Shown piece after piece: positions 25,690 through 37,162 of a stretch of DNA of 64,000 bases. This DNA comes from Taenia hydatigena (lineage: Eukaryota > Platyhelminthes > Cestoda > Cyclophyllidea > Taeniidae), in the NCBI GenBank assembly GCA_036345935.2, contig JADWOT020001194.1, positions 1 through 64,000 of the forward strand, written 5' to 3'. Below the pieces are notes generated by a model, which did no database searches, was not told the origin of the DNA, and saw only the letters and a program-made list of their open reading frames with translations. The number at the start of each line of letters is the position of its first letter. Position 1 is the stretch's first letter. The translations under genes were made by a program, and so were the position numbers.

Positions 25690-28600
25690 ACAGTCTACTG
25701 CTGTTTAGAGCGTGAGGCACAATAGTATCTATAGTGCAAATGCGCGGGATCGGGCACTTGTAGTCCTGCATGGACTGCAAAAACGACAGGAAGATGAAAA
25801 GACAAGCAAGCATGTAAGATTTTAAGGAGCTGTAATTGTATTTCTGCGCATGACACCGAGAAAGAGCAGTTAGTGGCTAATAAATCACTTGCGCACCCTT
25901 AATTGCAACCGCTTTACTCCGCGATTCATTTTATTCCCTTAAGCTCGAAGACTTTTTAGAGCAATTTTACTTCCAGCCTGGTCTTACTAGAGTCGCCTTT
26001 CTTAGAAGCAGCTTGTTACTGTTCTTACTATATCATCGTCAGTTCACTGGTCCTTGGCTATTAAAAGAAATAGTTGAACACAATCATCGTGATGCCTCCG
26101 AAGTTTGCTTCAAAAGTATCAAATTCTGCTGCGCAATTTATGCATGTAATTACGGTCAACAGATGAAATTTTGTATAGCCAGGGCAGAGCGAGTTTGTCG
26201 TTCTGCAAGTGGCGTTCACATGCATTCACTGTCCTCTTGTGTCTATTGGAAATTGCTGAAAGTGAGGTTCCCATTATGTTTGGTATTTGTGTCTGACAGG
26301 TGTGCAGAAAAGCAAACCAAAGACAAAGTGTTTTAACATACAACCTTCCATCGCAGTTAATTGCACAAACTGTTTCTTACTTCGAACATGGGTTTCACGA
26401 CTGTAAAGCTAGAAAGACCTATCTAAGACCCATTCCACCGGCACTGCTGCGCACAACTCTCGGCATTTCCTTTGATTGTTAGCAAATTAATTTGACCACT
26501 GCGATTTCAGCTAGGCAACTGAGCAAAGGGTCTTCTTGAGCACTTTTGAAAGATCGCACAATCTCGTTAATGTCATCGCCTCCTTCATGGAACAGATTGC
26601 ATGTACAACATCAATTCTGGAGGCGGTGAGAAATGCAGAATTGGTAAGACGCCATTACGTTTCTTAGAAGTTTTATTTAGTTGAAAGCTGGCTTCAAGCA
26701 CCCATTTGCTTTGGTTTGCATTTTTAAGATAAGTCGCTATCAGTGGGCGCTTGAATGAGCTTCCGACTTAACTCATCTTGCAGAGTAGAACAAGCTTGTG
26801 CTCGTCAAATGTAGAGGAAAACGATTAACAGCACATGGCAAATGTCAGCACAAAACAGGCACCGCATCGTTGCAGCAAAATATGTTTAGTGCTCTCGGCG
26901 AGACAGTTAAAGGACGTATTACCATGCATGCGCATACTCTTTATTCTCTTGTTTTGACTATTCTGTTCAGAAGAATGCACCAAAATTTGACTCCCATGAA
27001 ATTGACTAACCGGGCGAACATTATTCTGCCTCCTTGTGGTTTCCTTTCTGACAACCAAAAATTCAATATATGCTCATCATTAAACTGCATTCTTAGCGAA
27101 TTCGGAGGAATACTAGAACCAATGAATCAGCTCGGCAGTATTCCTTGCATTTTGTCAAGCAATTAGTCTCCATAAAATTAACACTGCAGCATTGAACATG
27201 GAAGCACGTCAATTTCGGTGCCCGACTTTATGGTGTTGGTGTTGTTGCTCGTAGAATCCCACACCAAAGCGCCAGGAGCCAAAAACTATCGCCTAATTTG
27301 TAGGACGCTGACTTCGTCTAGTAGCCTGCGTTCTCACCATCACCATTAGCCTCCTCACCAGTCCTTACACCCTTACTATCAACATCACTGGTAAGTAATT
27401 CTTATCCACCTACTTACGTTCTGATAGTACTTTAGGCTGTAATTGTTAGAGCTGTCATGGAAGCAGGTCTGCACATTCTTGTTGTGGGCTATAATCTGCA
27501 GCGTTGCAAATGCAGGGAAGACGATGGCAGTCTGTGCTAGGCAGTTACGATGGGACATCAGAACTGTTGGTACCGTGCATTAACAGTCGACAAATCACGA
27601 AAGAAATAAGCAGGATTTTCTGCGATGCTGCCGCACTTAATGATTTTCTCGAGGTCACGCAGTGAGGATGCTGCTTAATCAAGCGCTATGGGAGACTTCA
27701 ACCAATTTGTCACCAAATCATGGGGTGCATGGACTTCTTTTGGCCATCATTATAGCCTCCTGCATTCCCTGCGCTTAGTGCTGTCTGCGTTTTAGGTTCC
27801 GAGCACTAAAATCAGCCTTTTCAAACGCAGCTCTCCTTAACAGGACGCAAAAAGCACATGGTAGGCGTTCAATCTCCCCATGTCATTAATCACAATTTCC
27901 TACTATCACACTAATTTACCTGTTAGATTTGATTTTTTTGCTTTAGAAGTGCAAAAGAACATTGTACATGTAAAAATCTAGCTTCTGAGCTTAGTGATTA
28001 GTGAGCGCCCTAAGGCGTGATGCATGTGATGAGAATTCTATTACTCTATTGCTTACCATTCCATTTCATCCAATCCCTGCTGCCATTCCTTAAGTGGACT
28101 AATTTGTCTACTTATTTTTCATTCAGTAAACCTTTGTACTTATTTGATGAGCAACTGGATCTAATTCATTTCTGTGAAGTATCAGGGGCAAATTCTTCTC
28201 GCCCTGGACCCTTAGGACACTTCAGCGTGTGAGGTTGTCAGCTAGTAGACTAACATTAATCAATGGACGAAACTCATAACATATGCTAATCATTTATTTT
28301 GATCTGGATAAGGCATTTGTAATGAGGGCATACTTTCCGCTTATATTTTTATCGTGATTCTTTTGCTTCTCGTGACCTCATGCATGTTCAGCGTCATCGG
28401 CGCTTCATCAGTCCTGTATCAGGACGTTCTTCTAGCGTGCACTCGGGTTGGGCTAATTTGATTGAGTTTAATAGCAGTCAGCCTTACTCTCCCCTTTAGA
28501 CACTTTCAATGAAGTAGTCATCAAGCATAGTAGGTACTGCTCAACAGATTGGGCAAAACTAATTTCCAACGTCTGCATAAGTCACTGTAAAACGGTTGTG

Positions 28601-29860
28601 TAGCATAAAGGGAATTAGGCGGTTACTTGACACCGAATAACTGTGTGGTATATGTTTCCTTTCTGTAGCTCTTTGAGAAGCAGGAAGACAAGGCAATGTG
28701 TCTTCTCTGCAGAAAGCTACAAGGTCGTCTTGCAAGCCGACGCAAAATCTGTCGTTTTCGTAGCATGCTCAAAAGTGTGGCATGGCACACTGGTACTTGA
28801 TACGACTGAATGTAGTGGGTGTTAAAAAAGCCACAGTAAATTTGCCGGCATAATTGCCTCAATATATTAAATGATGGATCGGTTGAACAGAGCCTATAGT
28901 CGGATATTTGAACAAACGCTGTAGTCAAGTGTTCTGCTATCTGTGTGCACTAAAGTTCGAAGGAAAATCCAAGCCGCTAAGTGTGAAGGTTTGTTTTTCC
29001 CGAAAAGTGCAATGCTTAGGGCGAAAGCAAGGCAGATCACCACATTGATTTTCATGCTAATTAGAACTATCTAGCCACAAACCATGGAGAAACGCAACCC
29101 GTGCAATCCGGCAAACTAAAATAATGGACATTTGTTGTTTGTTAGATTTACCAGCTTTATATTCATGCCCAAGAAATACTTGTCACTACTTGTAGCATGC
29201 TTGTCCAAATTAGTAAAAGTTACAAAAAATGGGCTTTACGAGGAAGTTTAGCGGGGCATTTCCTTTCCAGCTTACTGTGCAATGATGTGGTTATGTATTT
29301 ACTTCACATCATGGATTCGATCATGTCTCCCAGCGGTAAGTTGAATGCGCATTTTCATGTTGGCGACACACTGATACTCAGTCGACTCTCTCTCCCTCCG
29401 TTCTTTTGACAGGATCAAGGTTAAGTGCAGAAATAAACCAGTCATGACGCTAAAGTACGGCTGCCAGACACACGGCGCATACCGTGCCTGCACGAATGAG
29501 ATGTCAAGAAGCCTGCTACCAATTGCCTTTACTGTGATGGCGTGCATGTTACCAAACTTTATTATCTTTTCCAAAATATCGGTATTTTTATAATCCCATT
29601 TATTCAGAGTTACATGGTTCTGGCACCAGATTAGTCGATACCCTACCAATACAGCACAATTTGGCTGCTATTTTATTGGTTGTAAAACAGACAGATGTTT
29701 TCGTTCCACTCTATAACTTAAGCAGTCTATCATCTCACTAAGATTGAATGAATGAATCTTTAAGTGAAATGTATCCTTACATACAAAAACGGACAGACAA
29801 ACAGACAAATGTGGCACAGTAGACCTTAAGCAACATGCACTAATACACTGAGCAAATGTC
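25690..29860. other. No gene recognised
   Basis: No convincing gene. Open frames at 26013-26336 (+), 26798-27166 (+) and 28623-28928 (-) are unrecognised. The minus-strand frame at 29299-29649 lies just downstream of the left ankyrin arm on the same strand and might be a further exon of it, but I found no clear counterpart beside the right arm. Confidence 0.4.
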
Positions 29861-29871
29861 TTTAGACTAAT

Positions 29872-31650
29872 TCTGTAGTCCTCAAACTCTTCCTCCTTAT
29901 TAGCAAATCGCATTCGGTCCAAGTATTTTAGCATGTTGCGTCTTTGGGAAGCATCGATACGGTACAATGGTTCAGTGAGTGCCATTGAAAGGTGAGCGAG
30001 GGTAACCACTCATGTACAAGTCAGTTATAGCGTTCGACTTTCGTCTATTAGAAAGTAAGCAAACTTTTGTTCAAGTTATGTAAAAACGCTTCATGTTGAG
30101 AATGGGGACAAAGCTAGCAGAGAAATGTGATAAAATCGCATAGTTGGAACAAAACTTAAGAGGGATATCGCAAAATCTCTCTCCTTGGATAAGGTTCTGG
30201 AGTCATATCGAAGACCTTTTTTTCAGGTTCAACTTCATAAGCGACCGGCAAAGCTGTCTCAAATGTACTCCTTTCATGTGATTTATATTCGTCCCAGCAA
30301 AAGTTTCCGCATCCTTAATCAAATGCAACACAAGGTATAAACACGTGATTAACCAAATTAATGCAAATCACATGCCATTGATGTAATTCTGATCAAAGTA
30401 TTTAATTGTCTTGTAATACTATATATGCCTTAGGAGTTGCAAAATTAAATAGATAAATCAAAGCACGAATCAAGCCACGTACCAGCAGCCAACAAAGTAG
30501 CAACCACATCTATTTAGTTGGTCCTGGCAGCTTGCATGAGTTGCGCATAAACATGCTTGTCGTACTGCTTAAGGTTTGCTTTTTCGGGTACGATAATTTT
30601 TAACATGTTCACATCATCTGACTCAATCGCTGAGAAAATGACTGCTGAGTTGATGGCATCAGTGTGATTGACGTCTGCCCCATGGTTGAGTAGGCATCAC
30701 ACCAAATTGCGCGGCCCGATGATGCAGTCTAATGGAATACAGCGTTTAAACCTTCAATCAGATCTGCTCTCTTAGGCTCACGCTCTAAGAGCAGTCCCAC
30801 CGTCTCTAAGTTGTCCTGAGAAAGCGAATTAAAGTTGTGAAAAATAATAGATTCAAAGGAAAGAGAAAGAACCGATGTTGGAATGGAAAGCATATAAATT
30901 CAGCGGCCACGATGGGTAGGTGAAAGTCAATTAATTTTGTGCAGACAGCGAAACCGTCTCATTAATTTGCACGCAAGTGTCGGCGCGGATTCGTTGCATT
31001 CGCTTAGTTGAGAAGTTAGTGCGGCTCCTCTGTCGAGTAGGTAAAGAACAATCCCAGCGTGACCTGATATGGCGGTAAACATCAGCTGAGTGCGTTTTGT
31101 TTTCCATTTACCACTTCTACGGGAGTGTTGTTATTCAAAAGAAGCATCATACATTGCCAATCTTCTCCAGCAAATGCATAATGAAGCGGAGTGTTGCTCT
31201 CTCTATCGGTTTTGTTAGCTGATGCTTTGTGTTCCAAAGAAGCACGCATCGCTTAATAGGACCTTTTTTGGCAGCTACCATGAGTGGCGTATTCCACTCA
31301 TTTATTTTAAACACGTTTGGGCTAGCTTGAAAAAAAATATCAGTGGTCGTATAAGGACTGTGACACTGTTGTGACGGTATTTTGCACCCAAGAGCAATTA
31401 AGGAAAGGGGAGCAGAAGTAATAAGCTTTTAGCGCATCTTTCAAAGAATTGTCATCACATGCAAAATTATCGCTACCACAACAGGAAATCTAGGGGAGTC
31501 GAAACTGGAATTATAGCGCTCTAGGCTGCTATCTGTTTTAGTAGTCAGGCCGTTGAATCGAAATGAACAAATTATGCAGCATACACCTAATTGAAGCAGT
31601 CGGTGAATAGCGTCCTCATCGCTGTCGTGAGCGGCCCTTAACGATGCCAT
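29872..31650 (-). pseudogene. Ankyrin-repeat protein pseudogene, left copy (minus strand)
   Basis: Minus strand from ATG 31650. Exon 1 (RAAHDSDEDAIHRLLQL) ends near 31587 at G|GTGTAT. Later pieces carry plain ankyrin motifs: NTPLMVAAKKG, EHKASANKTDRESNTPLHYA, TQLMFTAISGHAGIVLYLL, DNLETVGLLLERE (after a CTCAG acceptor, 30815), CLLNHGADVN and AQLMQAARTN. TAA at 30516-30514 replaces a glutamine codon present in the right copy, after which IDVVATLLAAG runs to G|GTACGT at 30483. The next exon (about 30294) has lost its AG acceptor. Frameshifts lie between several repeats and a TGA precedes CLLNHG, so it is dead. A last conserved block, QRRNMLKYLDRM, lies at 29946-29911. The phrase NESAPTLAC resembles the ETALTLAC type repeat of MASK/ANKHD1 proteins, a tentative relation only. 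Confidence 0.75.
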
Positions 31651-33530
31651 CCCTTAACACTTTACATGAAATGCAGGTGATCTACCTGTCTTAATGATTT
31701 TTCTGAAAAAAATAATGCTATTGCTAAGTGCATAGCAAAAATGTCAGAATAATTGTTTGACACACTTTGTGTAAAAAAAATGCACACAAATTTTGCTGTT
31801 GCGTGCAAAAGACAAGCATCGTAGCACTAGGACGTGCAGCGGGTGTTCATAGAGTGACTTCAGTCGCCTTTTAGCTTGAGTACATTACAAATCACAACAT
31901 TGCGTTCCTACCTAAAGTTCTTCTCTCTTGTCTTTGGAATTTGCAGGCCAATTGAGTAGTACATTGCGTATACGTTCCATGACCAGTATCACTGACCATT
32001 GCTATGCTTAGAACAGATGATTCAGTTCAAGTAAGCCGCAAAATGCACAGCGTTTTGCTACTAGTGCTTTAGAACACATAACAAGAACGAAGATGTACCT
32101 TTAGTAATGTAGCAAAAGTGTATTTAAAACGTTTTAGTGATTTTTTCTGTATAGTCAGGGCAGAGAACTGTATCAATCATATTTATTTGTGAAAGTTTAC
32201 CGATATAAAAGTAATTCAGATTGTAATGATGATCAAAAATCAAATTATAAGTGTGTTGCGCCAAATTGCGTGCTCACTCTTGCTTATGTATTCAATAAGT
32301 TTTCTGATTCGCCTGGATATAGTTTAGTAACCATAATAGTGCAAGTCTGAAAGACTCACATGTTTGGAGTTTCTTCACATTTGTATTTGCTCCAATCTTG
32401 CAACATTATGTGCAGGTTGGTGGGTAGACGATATTTATAAAAAACCGACCGCTCTCTGGGCTGAGTTATGGTCCCTATTCCTCGGTGATGCAATATAACA
32501 ACGCAAGAAATAATTACTCTCCTAAAATAGCAACTGTGCTGTGATGAAGATGGGCTAAGTAGACCTGCCTTACATATCTCACACCCAACGCTAGAAGTGC
32601 AAATGTGCCGCATTTACTTGTCAGAGAGTGTTCCTGGCTCTAAAATACCACAATTTAATGATATCTACGGTGTGATGGCGTGTAAAATGCTGACTTCGTC
32701 TTTTTCTCTGCATCGTACACCTTTCAATACTATCGCTATTCAGGAATGACCTAGCAGCTGATTGGCGGTAGGATAATTTAAACCCTGTCACAAATGAGCA
32801 GGGTAGCTCTCTTGGCTTCGGGAAATCGTTGCCTTAGCTGTCTCGGTTTCGCTACCACATGAGCTGTGATTATGAAAAGATGTCTAAGACACCCAATCTT
32901 ATAGGAGCAGTGGTGAATAAGAAGAGGAGGAAAAGGAGGAGTCCCCTGTATACCTAAATTAAGTATTCTCGTTGGGAAATAAACATATTTGTTATTAAGT
33001 ACCTGACCCTCGTCCTTGGTTTGAAGATCCACTGAATCCGATCCCGCCCATTGAAATTCACGGGCCAGTCAAATGTTGAACGACATTGTGGACAAACTAT
33101 ACCTTTTTGTTGTTCTAATCTCCATCTTTCACTGATGCTTAATTAAATAGGCCTACACTCCACTTGCACCTTGAGATCAGGGGCTGTACTGACTAATTAA
33201 CGAAAGAGAAAAAGATTTGCAAATCACTGTCGTCAGCACCTTAGAATGATAACATAATGAAGTCCACACCTGCACCCTTCAACTTCGTCGTCGGCTCCCG
33301 CTGCTCCTTGATACGACGAATAGAAAAAGCGCAACGAATTTTGGGGCGTTGTCAGATTATAATTCTATGAAGTGATATGCATTTTCAGAGAGAAATAAAT
33401 CATTCCATCATTGTTCTGCAACGATACGCCAATAGGACACACTAAAAGCGTTAACTTGCCTTTTGTAATCGCCGTTAAAGCTCTTCTGATATAATTAGAC
33501 CCACCACAGTGTGGGCATTGAGATCATCCC
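31651..33530. other. Centre of the inverted duplication; no gene recognised
   Basis: No ankyrin motif is readable on the plus strand before about 33480, although weak nucleotide similarity to the left copy may extend slightly further upstream. A minus-strand frame ending CCAAACAT|GTGAGT near 32358, preceded by an ATAACTCAG acceptor, could be a short exon (PRERSVFYKYRLPTN); it is unrecognised. Confidence 0.4.
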
Positions 33531-33539
33531 TTTGTGCAC

Positions 33540-34292
33540 ATGGTGTTTACCTACAAGTTCGAAAAGGCGAGTCCTGAGCAGTATGACAAGCGAGGTTATA
33601 CGCCACTCACGCAAGTCGCTAGGACCAACCAAGTGGATGTTGTTGCTACTTTGTAGGCTGCCGGTACGTGGTATGTTTCATGCTCCTCTTTCCATATTTA
33701 ATTGTCCAACTTCCAAGGCATGCAAAACATTTTAGGGCACATTTGTTCAGAACCGCACCGATGGCATAAATACAGTAAACCACGTGTGCACTTTTTTTCA
33801 AGTGCATTTAAACAGGTTACATTTATACCCTGCATTGCATTTGGTTAAGAAAGACTCAAAATATTTGCAGGGGCCAATATAGATCACAAAGAAGGGGTGC
33901 AATCGAGATGGCTTTTTTGACCGCTTGTGACGGGGAACTTAAGGACGAGGTCCTTGATGTGATTTTGGAACCTTACCTATGGGGAGACATCCGCCATTTC
34001 CCCCTTATTTTTTGTTCAGCTGTGCAATTTATGACAGTCGTGTAGTAGCTTTGCGCCCATCCTCAACATAAAGTGCTATACATAGCTTCGAAGAACGTCC
34101 ACTCATTTCCTTGTGGGTAGAGGGCACAAGTCTTAACAAAATTGTGCTGGAGTATTTACCATCATTTACCTCCCAAGTGCAGTCTCATTTCACCATCATA
34201 CGGTATCCATGATTCTTCAAAGACGCAACGTGCTGAAATACTCGGACAGAATGTGCTTTTCTGATAGGCAGAACGGGCTTGAGGGTTGCAGA
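33540..34292 (+). pseudogene. Ankyrin-repeat protein pseudogene, right copy (plus strand)
   Basis: From 33561 the frame reads an almost perfect ankyrin repeat (KRGYTPLTQVARTNQVDVVA). It is stopped by TAG 33654-33656, where the left copy has a leucine codon. It continues AAG to GCCG|GTACGT (exon end 33663). The acceptor ATTTGCAG at 33863-33870 joins to give AAGANIDHKEG, the expected ankyrin loop, in the right phase. After that a one-base frame break leads into FLTACDGELKDEVLD. The distal block reads ILQRRNVLKYSDRM at 34212-34253, homologous to the left copy. With a stop and a frameshift it is not functional. Confidence 0.75.
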
Positions 34293-36925
34293 TTTGTTCC
34301 TAAGGTTTAGCTACTCAGTACTTACGATAAAGAGAGTCAAGGTGGCCAGGCAATTGCAAAGTCTAGCTTGAACGCAAGATGCATACATACAAAATGTGGC
34401 TAGAACACTACCTAAGGCTGTCTAATGTTCTTTTGTTCAGTTGCAATCACAGGCTGCCATAATCAGCGAATCAGGCCAAGACGTGATTGTTTCTACCCTC
34501 ATTAGTTTGTATAAAGCGTGAAGTAACAGTGCGTTTGATTTTCTTCTGTTGATCTGTAATTAATTTGAATAGTGCCCGGTGGACAGTTTGTGGCCACAAT
34601 GCTAGAGAGTTTCCAAGCTTCGGCCGTATCCTTTAAATGTCAATCAATTTGCTCCATTGTTTAAACTAAAACAATGACAACATTAATTTTGGAGAATCGT
34701 GTTATGCCATGTGAACTAACATAACATGAACAGCAACATTAGTGTGTGATGCTTATTTTGTTGAAACGTGCCTTAATTTGACACTGCGTGACTCAATTCA
34801 GTTTTTGCATTAAATTTAATTTAGAGCATATGCAAGTTAAAATAGCAGTCAAAGGGAAGAGTCAGCTTTCATGTTACCAAATGGAGTGCATGAGATTTAA
34901 ATAATGCCTCGACTTATTCTAAAATTATTAATGAGGTTATTCTCAAATCTATCTACAGTATGTCTGGGTAATATGCTTTTCTCCAACGAAGATATTTGGG
35001 AGCATAATGCCAGACAGAAGTTATTGTTGAGCTGTCCCTAACAAGAGGGGCTGACGTGGTCTCAACAATGTCATCTCCACGTTTCTTGGTCAACTACCTT
35101 AATATACAGATGGACCGCATGAGACGAACTTCACAGAAGTACCTGTAGCTGAGGTTATGATCAAGACCAGACTTCTATTTCTTTTTGGTTTCAGTAAATC
35201 ACTGCAGGAGTCAAGAATCTACAATTAATGGCAGCAAAGAGAAAAATGTTGCCCATTAATCTTTAATGTGCAGGGACGAAGTAAAAAGGCTATGAGCTGA
35301 TTTTTTGAGCAACCCAAAATTTGTGATTGTGAGAGGCGTATTTGATCTACCTGCTTGCTCTCTGCCCTCACAGATACAGATTTACAACATTCGATATGAT
35401 CCCGTTTTGTTGCTTGACTATCCATTTAAGCAATTTGAAGCTGACCGATGCCAATACCAAAGGAGCGGTGACGGCGATAGGAAAAATCACATAAGGATTT
35501 GCTGTAGCTACGGGATCCATCATCCGCTGGTAAAGGGCAGTATGTTGCGTCACATCCAGATCTGCAGGAGCGACCGCAAGGAAGTTCGGACACCTGTGAA
35601 TGGACACACTGCGATCAACAAACAACGCTAAAATTTACAGGCAGTGGCTTTGGTTTGTTACCCCTCACTCAAACACATTCGCACGTGACGCTCGCCTAAA
35701 CTGCGAACACAGATTGCGTAGATCCATTTCCGTATACTCTTTTTGGAGGTGATTGATGAAAAGGTTGGCTCCTTCAATGCCCCTTATCACTGGCGCACAA
35801 CCCATAAGTCAGTAATGAGCATGAGCAGGAACAAATTAGGTGCGATTTCAAATTCTCGCCGCTGGTGAGGGCAAATTGGGCAAAATTTGTCGGAAGCTTG
35901 TTTCAAGAGGCATCGAATGAAATTGAAAGATGAGGTAAGCTCACCCGATCCAAGTAGGAGAATGCTGGGCATAGGTGTCTGGGCATCTAAAGCATGGCAT
36001 GATGGCATGTGATTGAAAAATTGAAACTTCAACGTTAGAGGGCGAACGAACTCTTGCGTAGATGAGGATAGTACCTGATACTCTGGGTAGCGAACACTCC
36101 ACTTATGTAAAATCATGATTTTGAGTCAAGTCGACAGTGAACTGTGGCTCTTGTTACCATGATGTATCGTAAGACATGTGTGGCGGAAGCCAAATAAAAG
36201 GAGGATGTGGGGAATGCGTTGAGCTGCATTTTCAGGGACATAGTTCTTGGGCTTGTAAAAGTTGTCTAGTGCAGTGATTGGACCTCCGAAAGAGGCCGCA
36301 GCGGGCACCGATTCGGGATTGATAGTGGCGCATGGCTGTTAGGTGGAAGTACCAACACAACCTACAATAGCGGATTTGTATGTTGGAATTACTCAGTAAG
36401 TTTTGAATACATTTGTCCTCTCGTACGCTACTGTGGAATTTGCTGAGGACCTAATGCATGTTATACAGCTCTGCTCAATTGATAGAAAATTTATGTCTGT
36501 TTCAGATTGAATTGTTTGTGGATAAAATCATGTAAGGTTTACTTCAGATTATCCACCACTTGATCACGAATTTAGTTATAAACGTATGCATAATTAAGTA
36601 TTGGGAGCATTAAATAGTGTTTCAACTTAGGATGACGGTGCTACAAACATATGTTCAACACTGCCCTTAATACTCTGGTGGCAGCGGTCACTTTGGTTTC
36701 ACAGCACCTTGACACCGCCGAGTGGTAGGATTTGCTTAGAAATGAAAGAGTGAAACACAGCAACTTGCTTTTATTTTCGTCCAAAGCGTAATTTAGACCA
36801 CTGCCACGACGGAGCAGTATTGAGTAGGCTAATAGTACCGCATCACATATTTTGCATCAGCTTTGGCTGCTGTTTCAGTTTACATCAAATAGATTATTTG
36901 TTCATCCCTTTTCCCTATATTCAAG
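34293..36925. other. No gene recognised; protein-like minus-strand frames at 35.4-36.3 kb
   Basis: On the minus strand the frames at 36308-36126, 36116-35787 and 35625-35368 follow one another and look protein-like. The last has a hydrophobic segment (VIFPIAVTAPLVLASVSFKL) and the middle one a CPICPHQRREFEI stretch. Splice-like sites (a CAG|GTACTA donor; an ATTCACAG acceptor) occur between and within them. I cannot build a consistent gene or name a family. Confidence 0.3.
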
Positions 36926-37162
36926 TGTACAGATGCAACTATTGTGAAAACTGCGGCAACACCACCGGGTTCTTTTCATGGCGCTGCACAGTTTCGCATA
37001 AATCATTGAGTATCAATTATTTCATTTTACAACATTTGAATAAGTCCATCTTAACAGCTCCGGCCAACTTCTGTTCACCATGTGGATTCACTACAGAGGT
37101 ATAGTACCTCTCTCTTCTTCCCATATGCGGCATGTCCTCACCAGGATATGTGCTATAATTGA
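36926..37162 (+). CDS. Cysteine-rich exon candidate (zinc-binding?), with short last exon
   Basis: After a long pyrimidine tract and acceptor CTATATTCAAG, 36926-37098 stays open for 57 codons and ends ACAGAG|GTATAG in phase 0. A 46-base putative intron ending CCTCACCAG would join it to 37145-37162, DMCYN and TGA. The exon has CNYCENC near its start, a central WRCTVSH and FCSPCG near its end, so it could bind zinc, but the spacing fits no finger I know. Upstream exons were not identified. Function unknown; the splice signals are the main support. Confidence 0.25.

Larger units (their letters stand above)
29872..34292. repeat. Divergent inverted duplication of an ankyrin gene segment
   Basis: Left arm about 30600-29872 (minus) and right arm about 33540-34292 (plus) align by eye through an exon, the GTACGT donor, the whole intron, the next exon and a terminal QRRN(M/V)LKY block. 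The intron is 188 bases in the left arm and 207 in the right. The arms point away from each other. The centre holds the 5' part of the left copy, for which I found no clear mate on the right. Confidence 0.75.

Noticed and set aside
26849..26863. HKTGT in a plus-strand frame, resembling the P-type ATPase DKTGT site
   Set aside because: It lies after, not before, the other flippase-like motifs, the aspartate is missing, and KTGT is expected about once by chance in six frames of this window.
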